This document shows positions 8,483-15,802 of a stretch of 64,000 bases of DNA, in pieces (position 1 is the stretch's first letter; the number at the start of each line of letters is the position of its first letter). Source of the stretch: Agarivorans sp. Toyoura001 (GTDB taxonomy: Bacteria > Pseudomonadota > Gammaproteobacteria > Enterobacterales > Celerinatantimonadaceae); assembly GCF_005405585.1 (NCBI RefSeq), contig NZ_BJEQ01000004.1:186001-250000 (forward strand), read 5' to 3'. The translations under genes were made by a program, and so were the position numbers. Below the pieces are notes generated by a model, which was given only the letters and a program-made list of their open reading frames with translations, was not told the origin of the DNA and searched no databases.

Positions 8483-8848
8483 TTAGCGAAACAGATACTG
8501 CCTTGGGTAACCAAAATAGCGGCGAATTCGGTAATGCTGAAATAACATGGCGCTAGCAAAATGTAGCAGTGCGACTACGCCTAAAATAGCAGCCATTCGC
8601 AGCCAAGGTTGGTCGTATGCGCTGCGAATTACGTAAATCTCTGCCAAGGTATTAATCCATTCTGCAGTGAGCAATAACATGGCGCATTGGTTTAAACGTA
8701 AACAAATGGGGTGTCGAATTAACACGCTGAAGAAGCCCATTACACAAAGGATTACGTAGATTTGTTGTTGGGCATAGTAGAAATGAGCAGCACTAAGCAA
8801 AAAACATATGCAGCAGGGGGCCAAAAATAAACGAATGGAAGATTGCAT
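8483..8848 (-). CDS. Small hypothetical membrane protein
   Basis: A 121-residue protein I do not recognise. It has four hydrophobic stretches (about 5-25, 30-48, 55-72, 84-105) and a basic, tyrosine-rich C terminus (HYRIRRYFGYPRQYLFR), which is expected to face the cytoplasm. Many cysteines lie in the first segments. It is transcribed in the same direction as tapT, about 100 bases upstream of it, so the two may share a message. No enzyme motif is visible. Confidence 0.6.
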   Translation of the reverse strand: MQSSIRLFLAPCCICFLLSAAHFYYAQQQIYVILCVMGFFSVLIRHPICLRLNQCAMLLLTAEWINTLAEIYVIRSAYDQPWLRMAAILGVVALLHFASAMLFQHYRIRRYFGYPRQYLFR

Positions 8849-8970
8849 AACAAACTGCTCAGTGGTTAAAAATGATGCAGCGAGTGTGTCAATGTATAGC
8901 TAGTGAGATAATGATTTAAATCAACTTAAAGATTTTTAGTTGCATTGAATGAAAAAAGTAAGAGTTAGAT

Positions 8971-9000
8971 CGCACTACCTAAGATCTCTTAAGTAGTGCG
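8971..9000 (-). terminator. Hairpin, probable terminator of the beta-xylosidase gene
   Basis: A 14-bp stem with one C-A mismatch and a 2-base loop, just past the GH43 stop. On the minus strand it is followed within ~12 bases by a run of six T. Confidence 0.55.
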
Positions 9001-9025
9001 TTAAGCTAATGATTTATAAACTTAA

Positions 9026-10636
9026 TTAATCTAAGGTCTTGTATTCAAAGTAATCAAAATCTGCTGCGATATGCTTGCCTGTTAAGTCACAAGCAAACAA
9101 ACCAAGCAGAGTACCGGTGAAGCGGAACACGTCTTTACTGCCTTCGTCAGATAGGTCGGTGGCATTAAGTGGCTCACCAATGTTTAGCCATGTTGTGCCA
9201 TCTAGAGAGTAACTAAACTGATACCAATGGGTGTTGAGTTCCAATCGCATGTAAACACGCTCACAGTTACCAATAACGATTTCATCGGTGTACTCAAGGT
9301 ACTTGTCATCAATATCACCAACAAGTTGAATTGTTTGTTCACCTTGGTCATTAGCGGAGGTTTTTAGGAAGTAGTGGCCGCCACGTGAGTAATAGGCTAC
9401 TAAGCCGGCCATTTGCCTTGGCGAACTTGGCGCAAACTCTACTGCGGTCTCGCTCACACAGTTAAATGCAGTTAGGCGCTGTGCTAGCAGGCTTTGATTG
9501 TAGCGGGAGTATAAGTAGTCGCGACCGACTAAACGCGCATAACCTGGACGTTTGCTTAATGATATCCATGATTCTTCAAACGGGTCTTTAAGTGACTGGT
9601 ACTTAGGTGCCAATTGGGTTTGGTCAAAATCATCACGGCTTGCTTCCACCGGCCAAGGGTGTGCGGCTAGTTTAGGCGCTTGAATCTCTACGCGTGGTGT
9701 TGTGCCACCTACAACGTAAGGCCATCCGTCGCGCCATTCTACATTTTGCAAGGCGGTTTCGCGGCCAAGAGTACAGCGCCCTTGCCCATAGTCCATAGAA
9801 TAGCTTGGGTTTTCTGGGTCGTTAATTGGGCGACCGCATAGGTGAGATAAGTACCACTCACCATTTTGAGTTTCTACTAAAAATCCGTGGCCTGCGCGCT
9901 GAAGTTCTGCTTCATCTTGATGACGAGAGGTAAGAATAGGGTTTTGTGGGTGAATATCGTAAGGGCCCCAAACGCTCTTAGAGCGACATACCGTGACGGC
10001 ATGATCATAAGATGTACCGCCTTCGGCTGTAATGAGGTAATACCACCGCTCTTTTTTAAGTATTTGGGGACCTTCAGTACAGCCTAACTTAGTGCCGCCG
10101 AAAACTATCTTTTCTTCGCCGACCAACTCACCTTTATCAGCATCAAATTCCTGAAGAATAATCCCACCAAAGTAGTCGGTCTTTTTACGCCCGTCCCACA
10201 CCATGTTTACCATGTACTTTTTGCCGTCGTCATCGTGAAACAACGAAGGGTCAAAACCGTAGTCTCCAATAGAGACGGGTTTGCTCCAAGGGCCTTCAAT
10301 ATTTTCTGCACTGACTACATAAGCGGGAGTAGACATCCAAGTGCCGCCACGGCAAGAGCGAACATTGGCGAAGCAGCACCAAAATTTTCCGTCAGCGTAA
10401 CTTAAGGCTGGGGCGTAAACTCCTTCAGAATTATCCATGCCACGCATGTCTAAATGCTCTACGGTATTAAGCACGTGGCCAACTATTTGCCAGTTAACCA
10501 AGTCTTTTGAATGGTGAATCATAATGCCGGGAAACCATTCAAAGGTAGAGGTAGCAATATAATAATCATCACCCACACGGATGATGGAAGGGTCTGGTCG
10601 AAAACCAGTAAGGATAGGGTTAGTTATCGTTGCCAT
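9026..10636 (-). CDS. xynB: Beta-xylosidase/alpha-arabinofuranosidase, GH43 (subfamily 11-like)
   Basis: A 536-residue cytoplasmic glycosidase, the usual length for Selenomonas/Bacillus-type GH43 beta-xylosidases that split xylobiose and short xylo-oligosaccharides. The five-bladed propeller starts with NPILTGFRPDPSIIRVGDDY (catalytic-base Asp14). FDPSLFHDDDGKKY carries the second Asp and TEGP the acid Glu. The C-terminal ~210 residues are the beta-sandwich domain that closes the active site (FSYSLDG, then ADFDYFEYKTLD). There is no signal peptide. No xylose transporter, isomerase or kinase lies beside it. An AraC regulator is divergent across a 91-base gap, so the pair probably forms a local regulatory unit. 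Confidence 0.92.
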   Translation of the reverse strand: MATITNPILTGFRPDPSIIRVGDDYYIATSTFEWFPGIMIHHSKDLVNWQIVGHVLNTVEHLDMRGMDNSEGVYAPALSYADGKFWCCFANVRSCRGGTWMSTPAYVVSAENIEGPWSKPVSIGDYGFDPSLFHDDDGKKYMVNMVWDGRKKTDYFGGIILQEFDADKGELVGEEKIVFGGTKLGCTEGPQILKKERWYYLITAEGGTSYDHAVTVCRSKSVWGPYDIHPQNPILTSRHQDEAELQRAGHGFLVETQNGEWYLSHLCGRPINDPENPSYSMDYGQGRCTLGRETALQNVEWRDGWPYVVGGTTPRVEIQAPKLAAHPWPVEASRDDFDQTQLAPKYQSLKDPFEESWISLSKRPGYARLVGRDYLYSRYNQSLLAQRLTAFNCVSETAVEFAPSSPRQMAGLVAYYSRGGHYFLKTSANDQGEQTIQLVGDIDDKYLEYTDEIVIGNCERVYMRLELNTHWYQFSYSLDGTTWLNIGEPLNATDLSDEGSKDVFRFTGTLLGLFACDLTGKHIAADFDYFEYKTLD

Positions 10637-10727
10637 AATTACTCCTGAAGTCTGTATTGTTAATTTATTGCTTTAAGATGGGGTAATATGTAAGGTTTGA
10701 GCTTGTTTATATGAAATTATTGCTACT

Positions 10728-11603
10728 ATGCCTGCGCACGCTCTCAGTTTTGAAAACATTCACCTGCCACAAGGCAAACCTTATTACTTAAGGCGCTTTC
10801 ATATTGTGGATGAACCGAAGATGGCTATTCCTACCCATTTTCATATGTTGGGCGAGATCATGCTCTTCAAAAAAATTGCTGGGCAAGTGGAGATAGATGG
10901 TCAAGCCATTGAACTAGGCCGTAACGTTTTGGTGTTTATTCCTTCTTTAGGTATGCATGCAATAGACATGGACGGGGACGACCGTGAATTTAGTTTATTG
11001 CAGTTTGAACGCTACTTGTTAAGTGAGCTAAACCTACTGGAGTTCACCAGCCAACTAGAACGCCCCTTGGTGGTCCAGCTCGATGAGCAACAAGCGGGCT
11101 TTTTGCATAGCCAGTTTGAGTGGTTAGAAAATGTCGATGCCAAGAGTGAAGATAGAAACTTAGCTTATAGTTTGCTGCATACTATTTTTTTGTTTCTTGC
11201 TCAGCAGCATAAGGGATGTTTGTTTAACGCCGAGCAATCACTGGTAGCGGCGAGGGAAAACAAAGGTCTCTCTAAGTTAATTCCCTTGTTACACCACCTC
11301 GAAAATCAGCAAACCCTTAACTTGAATTTGCAGCAGGCCGCCGATATATGCGGGATGTCTAAGTATCACTTTTCTCGCTTATTTAAATCCTTGTTTGACC
11401 AAAACTACAAAGATTATATTCTTAAACGCAAAATCAATACTGCCGTAGCGATGCTTAGTGAAAGCCGCCAAAGCATCACTCAAATTGCTTATGCCTGCGA
11501 ATTTTCTGATAGCGCCTATTTTTGTGCCAAATTTAAACAGGTAATGGGAATGTCACCTGGCAAGTTTAGACAATCAACCCAAACGGTTCTGTCATTCAAT
11601 TAG
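10728..11603 (+). CDS. AraC-family transcriptional regulator
   Basis: A 291-residue regulator. Residues ~1-110 form a cupin-like effector domain: PTHFHMLGEIMLF supplies the His/Glu pattern, followed by QVEIDGQAIELGRN. Residues ~185-285 carry two helix-turn-helix motifs (LQQAADICGMSKYHFSRLFK and ITQIAYACEFSDSAYFCAKF) and end in the usual MSPGKFRQ. It is divergent from the GH43 xylosidase with a 91-base shared promoter region, so it most likely controls that gene in response to a pentose or xylo-oligosaccharide. This is inferred from context. The ATG at 10728 has a weak ribosome site. Confidence 0.88.
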   Translation: MPAHALSFENIHLPQGKPYYLRRFHIVDEPKMAIPTHFHMLGEIMLFKKIAGQVEIDGQAIELGRNVLVFIPSLGMHAIDMDGDDREFSLLQFERYLLSELNLLEFTSQLERPLVVQLDEQQAGFLHSQFEWLENVDAKSEDRNLAYSLLHTIFLFLAQQHKGCLFNAEQSLVAARENKGLSKLIPLLHHLENQQTLNLNLQQAADICGMSKYHFSRLFKSLFDQNYKDYILKRKINTAVAMLSESRQSITQIAYACEFSDSAYFCAKFKQVMGMSPGKFRQSTQTVLSFN

Positions 11604-11728
11604 GCTTTTAGTCATTACCTTTAAATCCTATTTTATTTAGATAGTTATTTGAGTTACTGAGCTCCTTACTGTGAAAATCAACTACGCTAGTAATGAGTTT
11701 AAGTTAATGAGAATTGGAGTTAAAAACG

Positions 11729-13168
11729 ATGCGGATTTTGGTGATTGGCGCCTTTGGCACTATTGGCAGAAAGTTAGTTCCTGCATTAGTAGAGGCGGGT
11801 CATCAAGTCAGTGTATCTTCTCGTGACCCTCATAAAGCGGCTCCGTGGCAAGAGCTTGATTGTCCTCGCTTTACTTTAGATTTACTTGAGCCAGATAGTC
11901 TGCCAGATGCCTTAGCCAAGGTAGAATTAGTTTACTACTTAATGCATGGCATGAGCGACGGGCAAGCGCATAGTGAGCTTGAGGCCATTGCGGCTAACAA
12001 CTTAGCAAATGCCGCCAGTAAAGCCGACATTACACGAATTATCTATATGGGCAGCTTGGTATCGGCTAAACCAAAATCTGAGCACATGTTAGCGCGAGTG
12101 GCCACTGGCCAAGCGCTAGCCTCTAGCGGAGTGGCTGTTACCGAGTTGCGTGCAGGAATTATTATCTCTCCTGGATCTGCCGCTTTTGAGGTAATGCGAG
12201 ACTTAGTTGGTCATATGCCGTTGGCTTTTGTGCCCAAAGCGATTGAAACCAAGGCACCACCTATCGCCTTAGAAAACGTGCTTTATTATTTGGTTAAATT
12301 AGCTGAGATGCCAGAAACCGCAGGCATGGTACTGGACGCTGCTGGCCCAGAGTGGTTGAGCTATCGCGAGTTGATGCTAAAAATTGCTAACCATTTGAAT
12401 AAAGAAATAAAGATTATGGTGTTACTGGGTTTACCTATTCAGTTGGCCTGCATGGTACTTGGGGTAATAACCTCGGTACCACAAAGTTTAGCTAAGGCCT
12501 TAATTGCAGGTTTAGCTGAGCAACTGCAAGCAAACCCAGAGCCCTTGCGTGAGTTAATTCCACAACCGCTGATTAGTTTGGATCAGGCCATCGAGCAATT
12601 GCTAAATGAAGAGCAAGTACACACTTACCCTAAGCGTTGGCAAGATGGGGTTCCTACTTTTCGTAACTTTTCATCTTTACACGGCTTTTATGCCAAGGCC
12701 GCAAAGAAAGTGGTTACCGTGAAAGCAAGTCCGCAAGCCCTATGGCAAGTGATTAACTTGCTAGGGGGCAAGCACCGCTATTTTTACTTAAACAGTCTAT
12801 GGGCAATGCGTGAGTGGATGGATTTTGTTGTGGGCGGTAAAGGTCGAGAACATGGCCGAACCGATTATCGGCAGCTAAAAGTGGGTGATAGAGTCGATTC
12901 ATGGACGATTTTAAGCGCGGAAGAAAACGACTGTTTAGTGATGCGCTTTGGCATGAAAGCACCAGGCGGGGGCGGCATGCAATTAAGTATTGAAGCCTTG
13001 GATGCCGATACCTGTCAATTAGAGGTGGCGTTGTATTGGCACCCTGCAGGCTTTTGGGGCTTGGTCTATTGGTATTTTTTTGCTCCTTGGCACAGTTGGT
13101 TATTGTATGGAATGACCAAACAAATGGGTAAGTTGGCTGAGGATATTGAACAAAGGCAGTCTGCCTAA
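11729..13168 (+). CDS. NAD(P)-binding SDR-like protein with C-terminal DUF2867 domain (YbjT-like)
   Basis: A 479-residue protein with the two-part architecture of E. coli YbjT. Residues 1-~290 form an atypical short-chain dehydrogenase/NmrA-like Rossmann domain (ILVIGAFGTIGRKLVPALVEAGH dinucleotide loop, YYLMHGM, RIIYMGSLVS). Residues ~310-475 form a DUF2867 domain of START-like type (YFYLNSLWAMREWMD, KAPGGGGMQL). The function is unknown; quinone or redox-sensing roles are suggested for relatives. The ATG at 11729 is chosen over TTG 11714 because GGAG sits 9 bases before it and the Rossmann loop then starts at the N terminus. A terminator follows immediately. Confidence 0.8.
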   Translation: MRILVIGAFGTIGRKLVPALVEAGHQVSVSSRDPHKAAPWQELDCPRFTLDLLEPDSLPDALAKVELVYYLMHGMSDGQAHSELEAIAANNLANAASKADITRIIYMGSLVSAKPKSEHMLARVATGQALASSGVAVTELRAGIIISPGSAAFEVMRDLVGHMPLAFVPKAIETKAPPIALENVLYYLVKLAEMPETAGMVLDAAGPEWLSYRELMLKIANHLNKEIKIMVLLGLPIQLACMVLGVITSVPQSLAKALIAGLAEQLQANPEPLRELIPQPLISLDQAIEQLLNEEQVHTYPKRWQDGVPTFRNFSSLHGFYAKAAKKVVTVKASPQALWQVINLLGGKHRYFYLNSLWAMREWMDFVVGGKGREHGRTDYRQLKVGDRVDSWTILSAEENDCLVMRFGMKAPGGGGMQLSIEALDADTCQLEVALYWHPAGFWGLVYWYFFAPWHSWLLYGMTKQMGKLAEDIEQRQSA

Positions 13169-13170
13169 TA

Positions 13171-13199
13171 AAAAGCCACCTATTAAGGTGACTTTTTTG
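13171..13199 (+). terminator. Terminator after the YbjT-like gene
   Basis: An 11-bp stem with one C-A mismatch (AAAAGCCACCT / AGGTGACTTTT), a 4-base loop and a six-T tract. It lies between convergent genes. Confidence 0.75.
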
Positions 13200-13226
13200 T
13201 TGTGACGTTTTGTTGGGCGAGGGCGA

Positions 13227-14279
13227 CTAATAAGGTGCTGGGTAGCGTTTAAATACGTCTGCTATGTCGGATAACGCTCGCTCACTTAATGGTTGTGAAA
13301 ATGCATCAATATCTTCTTTTAGCTGGGCTACGCTGGTGGCGCCAATAATGGTAGAAGTCACACCATTGACTTGGTCACACCAAGCTAGCGCTAATTGCGC
13401 AGGAGTATAATCATACTCTGCAGCAATTTTTGCGTAATCAGCTACCGCTTTGTGGGCTAACTCCGTATTGCGGAAAATGCCATTGCGCTGCATTAAGGTC
13501 CAACGACTGCCAGCAGGGCGTGCACCATTGGCGTATTTACCACTTAACATACCGCTGGCCAATGGTGACCAAGGCAAATAGGCAACATTTTCTTGCACGC
13601 AATTTTCAATTAAGTAAGCCCAGTCTTTAGCGTGTAGCAAACTAAACTCATTTTGAATCGATACCATACGTGGCAAGTTATGTTGCTCACTCAGCCTCAA
13701 ATAGGTGTTAATGCCCCACGGTGTATCGTCGGACAAACCACAATGGCGAATCTTTCCCGCTTCAACACAGCGCTGTAAGCCTTGAAGTATGTCTAGCATC
13801 TGCGCTTGATGATCTGTTGCATCTAGCTCAGTAGGAGTAATTTGATTGGGCCAATGTTTACCAAAGTGCGGGGTAGAGCGGTTAGGCCAATGTAGTTGGT
13901 ATAAATCGATATAGTCGGTTTGTAAGCGTTGTAGCGAAGCATCAACCGCTGCAACGACAGCATCACCGGTAATGGGCCCGCCATTACGCACCCATGGTAA
14001 TCCCGCACCGGCAATTTTGGTGGCTATCACCACATCTTTGCGCTGCTGCTTATTGGCTGCTACCCAGTTACCAATGATGCTTTCGGTTTTGCCATAGGTT
14101 TCAGCGGAAGGTGGCACTGCGTACATCTCAGCTGTATCAATAAAGTTTACGCCCTGGCTAAGGGCATAGTCGATTTGCTGGTTCGCATCGCTTTGGTTGT
14201 TTTGTAAGCCCCAAGTCATGCTGCCTAAGCAAACTCGTGATACCGATAAATTACTGCTTCCAAGTGTAGAAAAATTCAT
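13227..14279 (-). CDS. tas: NADP(H)-dependent aldo-keto reductase, Tas-like
   Basis: A 350-residue TIM-barrel oxidoreductase matching E. coli Tas along its length. It has the catalytic tetrad pattern: Asp and Tyr in GVNFIDTAEMYAVPP, Lys in VVIATKIAG, His in YIDLYQLHWPNRST. The C-terminal NADPH-binding region is STIIGATSVAQLKEDI. The characteristic Tas insertion around HFGKHWPNQ is present. It reduces carbonyl compounds; the physiological substrate is unknown. The ATG at 14279 gives MNFSTLGSSNLSVSRV, aligning with the family start. An upstream TTG at 14297 would add six residues without a better ribosome site. Confidence 0.88.
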   Translation of the reverse strand: MNFSTLGSSNLSVSRVCLGSMTWGLQNNQSDANQQIDYALSQGVNFIDTAEMYAVPPSAETYGKTESIIGNWVAANKQQRKDVVIATKIAGAGLPWVRNGGPITGDAVVAAVDASLQRLQTDYIDLYQLHWPNRSTPHFGKHWPNQITPTELDATDHQAQMLDILQGLQRCVEAGKIRHCGLSDDTPWGINTYLRLSEQHNLPRMVSIQNEFSLLHAKDWAYLIENCVQENVAYLPWSPLASGMLSGKYANGARPAGSRWTLMQRNGIFRNTELAHKAVADYAKIAAEYDYTPAQLALAWCDQVNGVTSTIIGATSVAQLKEDIDAFSQPLSERALSDIADVFKRYPAPY

Positions 14280-14387
14280 GTCGATTCCATTAAACAACGT
14301 TAGCGAAATAAGGGGTTAGCTTATGTTAAAGCCTGTTTCATTTGCAAATATAAGGAGTAATAATTTACTTCTATAAAGTAACCCCAT

Positions 14388-15734
14388 TTAGTAAAAAAAG
14401 TATTCTGCGGCAACAGGGAAAGAAGAGCATGTTTCATGGCCAAAAACATCGTTGATGGTGGCGTAGTATGCTTGGTTAGTTAATGCGCCTTCTTGAAATT
14501 CCACATTTAGCCAAATTTCGTCTAGGCTGACGCTGTAAAGTCTAGAGTCAACTATAGACTTGTCTGCACCTACAATTTCAAGGCTTACTTGTTGAGGGCT
14601 AACGAGAGTAGGCATAATAGCTATTCTAGCCGTTTTTTGGGGCGAGCTAACTAGTACTTGTGTCGAGAGGCTTTGAATACAAAAAGTAGCTTCAAGTCCA
14701 ACAGGAGCCTCGTAATAATTATCTTGGGACTGCCGCTTAGATAATCGGTTGTTTCGAGCAGTAAAACTTAACCTATGCTCTCTGTTATTAGGAAATACGT
14801 AATTAGCCCTTGAAAAATTATGAGTATATGCACCATAGTTTTCGACTTCAGCGCTTATTTTATAATTGGCTTGGTAGTCTTCAACTGCGTATTCAGTGGA
14901 CTCATCCAATTTTATATTGATCACAGAGTTTAGGTTGTCGACAAACTCTACTTCACCTGCCGTTACCCTATTACGTATTGTTGTAATAGGTGTAATAGTG
15001 TTAATTGAAGCTTGATTTATGCCATTGTAGCCGTTTGATTTAAGAAGACCATTGTAGCTAACAGTATGCTGTCCTAAGCGATAATCGAGTTGTCGAACTA
15101 TAGCTAGTTCTTCAAATGTAACTGTTGCAGGTAAAAGGTCATAGAGTTCAACATATAGGGCAAGCGGGGTAGTGAAATTGACTTCAGTGGAAGAATTATA
15201 GCTATCGTTGCTGTATTGGTTTATTTCGGCACTATAGTCCGTAAAGCTCTTAGCTACTTTAGAATCACTGTGACTATATGCCAAATTTTTTACATCGAGT
15301 TGTCCTGAAAAATTTAGGATGAAACCATTTAAACTAGCGTCGTCTAGTTTTAGGTCAATATCACCGGTAATTCGATAAAACGAATCTAAACCTTCGCCTA
15401 AGGTGCATTGCTGAAAACTGGCGCTAAACATATCATTTACCAATGACAGTTCAATTTTTGGCTTGTCTACAGTTGTGTGCTGGGAGGAAAGGCATTCGAT
15501 ATGAGTGAGGCTTGGATCTTCTATTTTTTTATGTAACGCGGCTATCACGGTATCAATGAGATAAAACTGAGAATTAGCTTCGTTAAGAGATCTCCCAGTA
15601 TGTATATAGCTGTCGTGCACGCTACTATTAACTTGCTGCTCGGATAATTTCTCGGTTGAGCTATTACAAGCGCTAAGGCCTAAGATGGCTATACTCAGTA
15701 AACTACTAATTATGATTTTATGGTGAGATGGCAT
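14388..15734 (-). CDS. Hypothetical lipoprotein of unknown function
   Basis: A 448-residue protein I do not recognise. A clear lipoprotein signal, with hydrophobic ISSLLSIAILGLSAC and lipobox Cys at 23, is followed by NSSTEK, so outer-membrane anchoring is likely. The rest has no catalytic motif that I can see. It is rich in Ser/Asn/Tyr and in alternating beta-type strands (ITGDIDLKLDDASLNGFILN, VSLEIVGAD), and has a few cysteines that could pair. Codons look more A/T-ended than in neighbouring housekeeping genes. It is divergent from the helicase gene and stands alone. It could be a lineage-specific surface protein. Confidence 0.7.
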   Translation of the reverse strand: MPSHHKIIISSLLSIAILGLSACNSSTEKLSEQQVNSSVHDSYIHTGRSLNEANSQFYLIDTVIAALHKKIEDPSLTHIECLSSQHTTVDKPKIELSLVNDMFSASFQQCTLGEGLDSFYRITGDIDLKLDDASLNGFILNFSGQLDVKNLAYSHSDSKVAKSFTDYSAEINQYSNDSYNSSTEVNFTTPLALYVELYDLLPATVTFEELAIVRQLDYRLGQHTVSYNGLLKSNGYNGINQASINTITPITTIRNRVTAGEVEFVDNLNSVINIKLDESTEYAVEDYQANYKISAEVENYGAYTHNFSRANYVFPNNREHRLSFTARNNRLSKRQSQDNYYEAPVGLEATFCIQSLSTQVLVSSPQKTARIAIMPTLVSPQQVSLEIVGADKSIVDSRLYSVSLDEIWLNVEFQEGALTNQAYYATINDVFGHETCSSFPVAAEYFFY

Positions 15735-15802
15735 AACTTTCCTTGTTGGATTTTTATCAATTTTTCAATGATTTATTTGTTTTTTGCATCTTATAAAGTT
15801 AT

